Below the pieces are notes generated by a model, which was not told the DNA's origin, ran no database searches, and saw only the letters and a program-made list of their open reading frames with translations. From Gryganskiella cystojenkinii (taxonomy: Eukaryota; Mortierellomycota; Mortierellomycetes; Mortierellales; Mortierellaceae): a stretch of DNA of 64,000 nt. The stretch is from the NCBI GenBank assembly GCA_015852425.1, contig JAAAIG010000015.1, positions 1 through 64,000 on the forward strand. The letters run 5' to 3'. Every line of letters starts with the position of its first letter. The stretch's first letter is position 1. The translations under genes and the position numbers were made by a program. This document shows positions 56,977 to 64,000 of this stretch, in pieces.

Positions 56977-59266
56977 GTTCGTCCTCAACTCTCCTCTTTC
57001 TGCTCCTCATCTATATGTTTGCCGTGCTGCTGTCTGCGACGGACAAACTCTAGCTTACGTTATTCAAGCTGAGGACAGGATATATTAAATATAAAAAAAT
57101 GCTGCGTTATCTTCCATGATGTATGTTTTTTTAGCTGAATTTAAAGTTAAAGAAAGAAAACGAAGAAGAAAAGGTGGGTACTGGGGAAAGGAAAGATGGG
57201 AAAGCGTTCGCTTGCCTCTAATGGTAGATCTGGGTCTGTCGTCGTGTTTGGCTTTGTTTGTTTCTTGTAATCTTTGTTGTGGGGTCTCGGGCCATGCTTC
57301 CGTCAGACAAACAAGATGATTAATTTTATCCCGCTCTGTTCAAGAACTCTGCTCTTGTGCTCTTTCTCACTTTCTCTATTTCTTCTCGCTTTCCCTTTTT
57401 TCATTTCCGAAGGAGAATTACAGTAAAGTTGTTCAGGAAATGAAAAGAAAGGAAAGGCCCAGTTTGGGCCATGGCTCAAACAAGATTATCGCCTTTGTGC
57501 CGCGTGGTGGTTTTTGGAAACATGATGATAACAGCTCCAAAGAAAAATACTGTTCAAAATTTTTAGGGGACACTGCCTCACGACGAGGACGTTGTCATCT
57601 TTTGCCGCCCCCTGGCTTAGTGCAATTAGGAGTCGACCAAAGGGCAGAACAGGAGACGTATTATGATGACACAAACTGAATCTGCAATTTTTGATTGTTG
57701 CTGCAGCCGCCACCAGCTTGCATGTCGTTTTCTTTTTCAAGATTGTACTCTTAACGCTCTCCTCTCGTTCCTCGGCCACGTCTTGATCCGTGATCCTGAT
57801 CTGGCAGGCCGGGATGCGTTGAGCATCCACTCCTTCTTCGCAGTAGGTTTATTTTTAATTTATGAGGGGCGTTGTTTATTTTTGCTCTGGGGTGAAGACC
57901 AGAGAAGACAGAGTGGCGTTGGAGGAGCCGGACTTTTTTTGCTTTTGTTTTTCCTCTTTTTTTTTTGCACTCCTTCTTCTTCTGAAAGCCAAATCTATTT
58001 AACCGTTGAGAAATGAACAAAAGGATGTGAGAATAGCAAGCGGCTCAAAGGCCATTATGCAACCCGTGATAATTCAATACCGCGGGAGTCCAGCAGCAGG
58101 TTATTGAACCTCGACCGTCGAATCGACTCTTCCCGGCCGTAGGTCTTTTTTACTATGAGTCTTGTCTTTTGAGACAATTTATTCATCCGCGAAAAAAAAG
58201 AGAGATTGATCCGCCAATGGCTTGTAGTTGCGGTCAGGTCACCGGGGTTTTTTTTTGTCACTGAGAGGAACTGATCCAGTTGATGTTGATTCTGTGTGGC
58301 TGCCGGTGGTGTGTGGAGAGAATGAGGGGATAGGGTCCCGGTGCCGATTCGAAAATGTGTGAGCGGCGTCTGTCATCCTTTTTTTTCCGCCTACCAAAAT
58401 CGAAGCCAAACACGTTTTTTGTGCTCGAAATAGACCACAAAAACAAAGCACGGAGAGGGAGGAGAGAAAAAGAGTGTTGAGGAATTGGAGCTTTGGGGTC
58501 AGCCGTCATCCGACATGATCATGATCGGTCACCAACGGGTTCCGGGTCCTGCCTCCATATATCTCGGCCTCTATTGAAGAACAAAAAAAAAAAGGAGAGA
58601 ACAGGAAAATAAAGAAAGAATCAAACACTCGATGTACACTGGTCGAGAACATCCGAAAGCTTTTTTTTTTTTTGACAACACACAAACAAACCCCTGCCTC
58701 TCTGGCCCTCGGTCTGTGTTTATGAAGAGAGATGTCGTTGTTTGTTTGTTTGTATTGTGAGCAGCGGCACTTTTTTTTTTTTTGCCCAACAGACAAAACA
58801 CAACAGGGAACAGGGCAAAGAAGAAGAAAGACTGAGAGGTTGCGTTGTGCCCCCTTTGAACGAACGAATGAACAGCGACCAGGAAAGAGACCCTCCTCTC
58901 TGCTTCTCGTTTTCTGTTCTTTTTCCCACTTTTTCTTCTATTTTGCTTTCTTCCATCTCTTTATCTTCCTTTTCAACCCTCCGTTCATATTTCTCGTTGA
59001 TAAATATACTCCGCTGTCCATCCTCCACCATCCTATTCCTCCTCCTTTTTTTTCAATTCTCCGTCCCTACTTCCATCCATTGTCTCATTAGCTTCTCTTC
59101 TTGAACTCTTTTCCCTTTCATTCTCTCCACTCTCCACTACTTTTCTTCTCTTCTCGCCAACGCCCTCTACAGGGCCTTTTCAAAAAGAAAGAGCTCTTGA
59201 GCACATTCCTTCATCCCATCGACTCTCACTCCACTCTTATTTCTCGCTCTTTCTCTTCTCTGCACA
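56977..59266. other. Intergenic, long leader of the IPT-ankyrin gene
   Basis: No gene is supported. T and A runs occur near 57955-57967, 58581-58592, 58661-58672 and 58770-58782. From about 58890 to 59260 the plus strand is strongly pyrimidine-rich, leading into the next start codon, and yields Ser/Phe/Leu-rich chance frames. Confidence 0.55.
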
Positions 59267-62200
59267 ATGAGCAACCTCCCCTTTCTCACTTCTTCGCCTC
59301 CTCAGCAATATCCAGGCGCAGCTGCAACAATGCAGCAACAGCAACTCCAACAACAACAGCTCATGCACCAGCAGGAACAACTTCGACTCCACCAGTTCCA
59401 CCAAGAACACCAACGCCAACAGCAACTGGCCACTGCCTCTGTTGCCAACTCTAGCAACAACAGTATATCTATCCCCAGGTCACAATCACTTCCCCTTCAA
59501 CAACAACTACAGCCACAACAACAGCAGCAGCCATACGTCAACATCCCAAACACAAACAACAACAGCAACAACAACAGCAACTATCCAACTCCAAGTAATA
59601 CCAGCTTTACGCCTTCGGTTTCCCCCCCTGAGCAACAGGCGTCTTGGTCAGACAACACCACAATTTTGCAAAGTCAACAACAATCACAACAATCAAGTCA
59701 GGCTCCCTTGGCGCTCGCCCTCGGCCAGGACGGGTCGCTGCTCTCAATGGCTCCTCGATGGGACTCGTATGACCTCGACAGTTTGCCCGTGAACGTTATC
59801 ATGTCCAACAATAACAACAACAGTAACACCCGGGTTCCTTCGAGGTCGATGGATAGCAATATGCCAAGAGTCCCCGTTTTCAACAACCAACCACATCCTT
59901 CTATGCAGCGCCAGTACTTGGTACAAAGTCAGGGTCCACAGGAGAGCAATATTCACGACATCTTGCCGCAACAGCAACAGTTATACCCCCAGCATATTCA
60001 TATGCAACAACAGTCCACGATACCCCAAGATCTCTTCACCAACGACTATCTATTCGATGCTCCCTCCCCTGTTCCAACCATGTCCTCCCTTGACTTGGGT
60101 CTCCCTCCAAATCAGCAACTGCATGCATCCCCTTCCCCTATTCATATTCCTGAATACTCTCAGTTGAGTTGTTCACCGGATATGCCTATCAAAAACTCTC
60201 CCGTCGATTCTCAACCTTCTTGGGGTAAGTAAACACCAAAGAAAAAAAATTATTTGGTGCGCCTCTCCCTTTCCGCTTCCAGGTTGTTTCTCGACTCTCT
60301 CTCGATCGTACCCTTGAAATCGTACTCTTGAAATCGTACTCTTTGGGCTTCGCTTTTTTGGAAGACGGAAGAGAAAATTAACACGCAAGCTAATTTTCGC
60401 TGCTATTCTCTTTTATTAGCGCCTTGGGGTGACAATGTTGCACACCCTGCCACACCAGCACACTCACACAACAGTTTTGATGATGATGCCAAGGTATGTA
60501 AACAAACCGAAACTTTTACAGAAGGACCTAGATAATTTGTCATGCCTTTTTTTTACTGGCGTCCTCTCCGCAGCTGTTATGCTAACATAAAAACAAATTG
60601 CTGGTTCTTTTTACAGGACAACACTGGTATTAAGGAGTTGACAGTCTTTACCTCTTCCAAAAAGGACGACGATGGCGAGTTCAGGAAAGGCCAACAGTTC
60701 TATTTGAATGTTCAACTGAAGGACGAGGACCGGGAACGGTACCGCTACCTTCGTATTCCTGCCGAGAACATCGTCCTCCCCTGCAAATCCGATTCCACCG
60801 GTCGTATCAGTTTGAATGCCTCGGGCAAGCGTAGTGCTGATACCATGTCGATCCCTACCAGTGCTCAGGAAGAAGATGTCCTCTCGCTTAAACTCACTAC
60901 TTATCTCGAACCCGAACACCGAGCTGTGGTCCCCTGTGGAAGGTGCAAGGACAAGACCCCCGAGATCTTGCGATTCCACCCAGGTGTAAATGGTAAACCG
61001 ATGATTGACGAGAACGGTATGGTGACACTGAGAAGCGGTCAGATCAAGTTGATTGCCTCGGCTTGGTGTGCCAGTACCTCTCATCATCGTGGTCCTGGTA
61101 CGAAGTTCAGTTTCGAGATTGAGTTGACTAGCATGAGCTATCATGCAGAGCCTGTCTTGGTGTACCGTGGTTCGAGTGACAAAGTCGAGATTTACGCCAG
61201 TCATGGTCGTGATAAGGGCAGTCGATCAAACATGAACCCGGCTGTCAACCCGCCCACAGCCGCAGCCATTGCTATGGCCAAGCAAGCAGCAGCCGGAGCT
61301 GCTGGAGGGTGAGTTTGAAAGACACTTGGTTTTTCCTTTATGGGGAAAGAAAATGTCATGTGGCCTGGCGGTCTTTTTTTTTTTTTGGAGTACAATTGCA
61401 CGTGATACCGGAGCATTGACCCGATCGGAAACTGACTTGCTTTTTTCGTCCTTTTCTCCTCAATGAGTAGAAAGTCGCAATCACCTCCTCTGCAAGATAG
61501 CTCTGCAGGAGGTGGTCCACCTTCACCCGCAAAGACCTCAAGTCCGCCCGGTTCACCTGCGACTTACAATGCTGCTCACAACTTTGACACGGGTCCAGTC
61601 AAGAAACGTCGAGAGGAGACACCGATGACCCCACCTCTGCACGAGAACGATATGCCAATGATCAAGAGTCTCGAACCCAGGAGTGGTCCCATTTGCCAGG
61701 AGAACCATGTCATCATCATTGGTGAGAACTTTGTCCGAGGAATGACTCCCATGTTTGGACGTGAATACGGCAAAGTCATCGATATCAAGCCCTACTATAT
61801 CGAGTGTACTACACCCAGATACCCAAAGACCGAGACGGTTCGACTTTGGATCCATCATAACGAAGGATTCTTGCCCTCTGACAAGACCTACGATTTCACG
61901 AACGAGCTTGCCCAGTCGGAGCTGGAACAGATGTTGAGAAACATGATCCAGTCCGATGGCGATTTCATGGGCAATGGTTTTGTGGGTGATTCGGGCTCGT
62001 ACTTCAACCTGTTGGGCCGTATCACGGGCTTGCCACCATCGACCGACATCTCGGGTCAGAGTCAGAGCAATGGTTCAACCATGCTTCATAACTCGGTCTT
62101 GCTCGGTTACCAAGCTGGTGTCGATCTCTTGATAGAAGAAGGAATCGAGCTCGATATCGAGGACGACTCTGGATTGACCGGTAAACCATTCGTTCCTTTT

Positions 62201-63985
62201 TTTTTTTTTGGTCTTATGTTTGGTTCTAGTCAAAAAAAATGAGTGCGATTGAACAAGAGTCTAACCATTCGTTTGTTATGCTACATAGCCTTGGATTATG
62301 CCATCCATACCAACAATGTCGAGATTACGACTGCTCTTCTCTACGCCGGCTCGATCATCTCGTACGAACGTCTGGATATGCTTCCTCTGCGACCCACTCC
62401 CGCAATGAGAACTCTGCTTAAAGAGGTGTGCGATGTCGATTTGGCCGTGGACATCACCATTGACCAACAGGCAGAGGTCCCCGATGCAGACCACGCTGAG
62501 GAACGATCCTCCATGGATGTTAACAATGGTAACAACAGTGATGAGGTCCCCATAAATGAGACCCTGGTCCAACAGACAATAGTCGAAGTTCTCGAACCGG
62601 AGGATCAGTCATCTGAGCCCGAGTCTCACATGGACCCGCACACGAGCATGCGCGCGGATGAGGAACCAGTCGTGTCAGTAGCGATTGTACCATCGTCTCC
62701 GCCATCAGCTCAGCGGATCCAACAACACCCACTGCAGCAACAACAACAACCGATCAAGCATCATTCAGATTTTATGAGCAAGGCATCTCGTGCCATGTCG
62801 TTCATGTCGTCGTCCTCTCGTTCCACAGGTATGGGTTCCTTGGCGCCGAGCATGTCGACTCTGGCTCCTTCAGCAACGTCTTCGATGCAATCTAGAAATT
62901 CGTCCATGTCGAGTCGGTCCGTCAACCAAGGCGGCAAGGGTGGTGTGGAGAACATCTACCTCTGTGCCAAGAAGGGCAGTCTATCGATGGTAAAGCATCA
63001 TCTCGAGAAGGACCCAACACTGATCAATGCCCCCTGGAAGTTTGACGGTCGCTCAGTACTGAGCTCCGCCTGTGCCTCAGCACAACCTCAAGAATTAGTC
63101 GAGTTCCTTGTCCAACGTGGTGCACTTCCCAACAGCGTCGACTCGTTCTACAAGCGAACCGCACTCCACACTTTGTGTGAGGAAGGTGGTATCTCTCAAG
63201 ATGACTGGCGCATTGTCATGTCTCAACAAGAGATTGAGACCAACGAGCGGGATTGTCTGGCTGCGATGCGCTTCTTGCTCGATCATGGTGCGACTGTCGA
63301 TGCGAAGAATGCCTGGAAGGAAACCCCATTGATGAAGTTGTTGGCTGGTCGCGACTGCCCCTTGATGGTTCAAGAACTGTACAGTCGCGGTACAGATTCA
63401 AGACTCAAGAGCTCCAAGGATGTCTATCCCCACGGTACCGCGCTCAGCTATGCCGCTTTCTTTGGAAGGATCAAGTCTCTCAAGTGGATGATTGAGAACG
63501 ACCTGTTGTTGAACGATGAGGCCTCGATCAAGGATGCGATCAAGTGGGCCAAGTTGTTCAAGGGTGAACAAGCACCTCACGGTGCCCAGGGTGCCGTCGT
63601 CCAGAGTGTCAAGGATGTTCGGAAACGTGAAGAACGTAAGGCCGAGGTCCTTCGATTGCTGGAAGGTTGGTTGGGTGAACAGGGTCAGACTAAACGCAAG
63701 GTGTTGGCCAAGGACGTGGTCAGTGAACATGCCGATGGTTGGTGGAGCCGAATGAGTGGTATTGTTGTCGAGAACCCTCAGAAACATGTCGAGGAGTCTA
63801 GCAGTTCGTCCTCATCTGCACAGCCCGCCACGTCGGACACCTCGATCCTCAAGATGCCCGAGGAGATGAGACCACTTTGGAGGGATGTCCAGATCCTGTC
63901 CGAGAACTTGGCCAACCCTGAGCTTGTCACGAGTCCGGGCAAGAACAAGTGGAATCCTCTGACCAAGCTTCGCAAGGGAACGTAA
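59267..63985 (+). CDS. IPT/TIG-ankyrin transcription factor, Mga2/Spt23-like
   Basis: Five exons (59267-60224, 60420-60493, 60617-61308, 61468-62180, 62289-63985) close in phase to give 1,377 residues. Residues 1-345 are Gln/Asn/Pro-rich. About 345-575 is a folded region with YRYLRIPAENIVLPCK and VPCGRCKDKTPEILRFHP, comparable to the CxRC block of the Mga2/Spt23 region before their IPT domain. About 630-715 is an IPT/TIG domain (IKSLEPRSGPICQENHVIII, GENFVRGMTPMFG). Ankyrin-like repeats lie at about 775-835 across junction 4 (DSGLTALDYAIHTNNVEITT) and at about 1033-1225 (IYLCAKKGSLSMVKHHLEKD, ALHTLCEEGG). Yeast Mga2/Spt23 end in a membrane helix released by the proteasome; this protein ends SPGKNKWNPLTKLRKGT with none, so it is presumably free in the nucleus or cytosol. 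Confidence 0.82.
60313..60340 (+). repeat. 14-bp tandem duplication
   Basis: CTTGAAATCGTACT occurs twice in direct succession inside intron 1 of the IPT-ankyrin gene. It is too short to suggest a function. Confidence 0.85.
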
Positions 63986-64000
63986 TCAGTGCCGCCCTCT

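Overview
The window reads as nuclear DNA of a filamentous, early-diverging fungus, most likely Mortierellomycota. Most genes are split by short GT-AG introns of roughly 50-200 nt. Coding regions are rich in Gln, Asn, Ser and His tracts, and many start codons follow pyrimidine-rich leaders. Yeast-type genes (UBC1, SLX1, RIF1, MCM1-like) sit beside genes that budding yeast lacks (augmin HAUS3, CNOT11, UreF, L-fucokinase). The species assignment is inference. I see no rRNA, tRNA, CRISPR array or intact transposon.

Layout. 0-4.9 kb: two tandem single-pass membrane proteins, the first cut by the window edge. 6.3-10.6 kb: a short CNOT11-like CCR4-NOT subunit, an unknown protein, and the urease accessory gene ureF. 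12.1-18.9 kb: an SRF/Mcm1-type MADS factor, a kinase-only L-fucokinase, and a SAM methyltransferase with an N-myristoylation-like start and two unusually long introns. 20.4-25.3 kb: a gene-poor stretch of short secreted or broken reading frames. 26.2-28.4 kb: a third single-pass membrane protein.

29.5-40.5 kb, all on the minus strand: a Rif1 orthologue of about 16 exons, a Tim17/Tim22-like membrane protein and HAUS3. 41-44 kb: an unrecognised 930-residue protein. 44.5-48.4 kb: a 1,227-residue protein with a five-cysteine zinc-ribbon-like motif, probably a nuclear regulator. 48.4-51.9 kb holds no gene I can support. 51.9-57 kb: an unrecognised helical protein, the Holliday-junction nuclease subunit SLX1, and the E2 enzyme UBC1, which has two 12-nt microexons. 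59.3-64 kb: a 1,377-residue IPT/TIG-ankyrin factor resembling Mga2/Spt23 but with no C-terminal membrane anchor.

The genes do not form one pathway. RIF1, SLX1 and HAUS3 all concern chromosome maintenance, but this looks like ordinary neighbourhood rather than a cluster. Gene models were built by hand from reading frames, splice signals and protein similarity, so exon ends carry more certainty where the reading phase closes across every junction, as noted in each entry.
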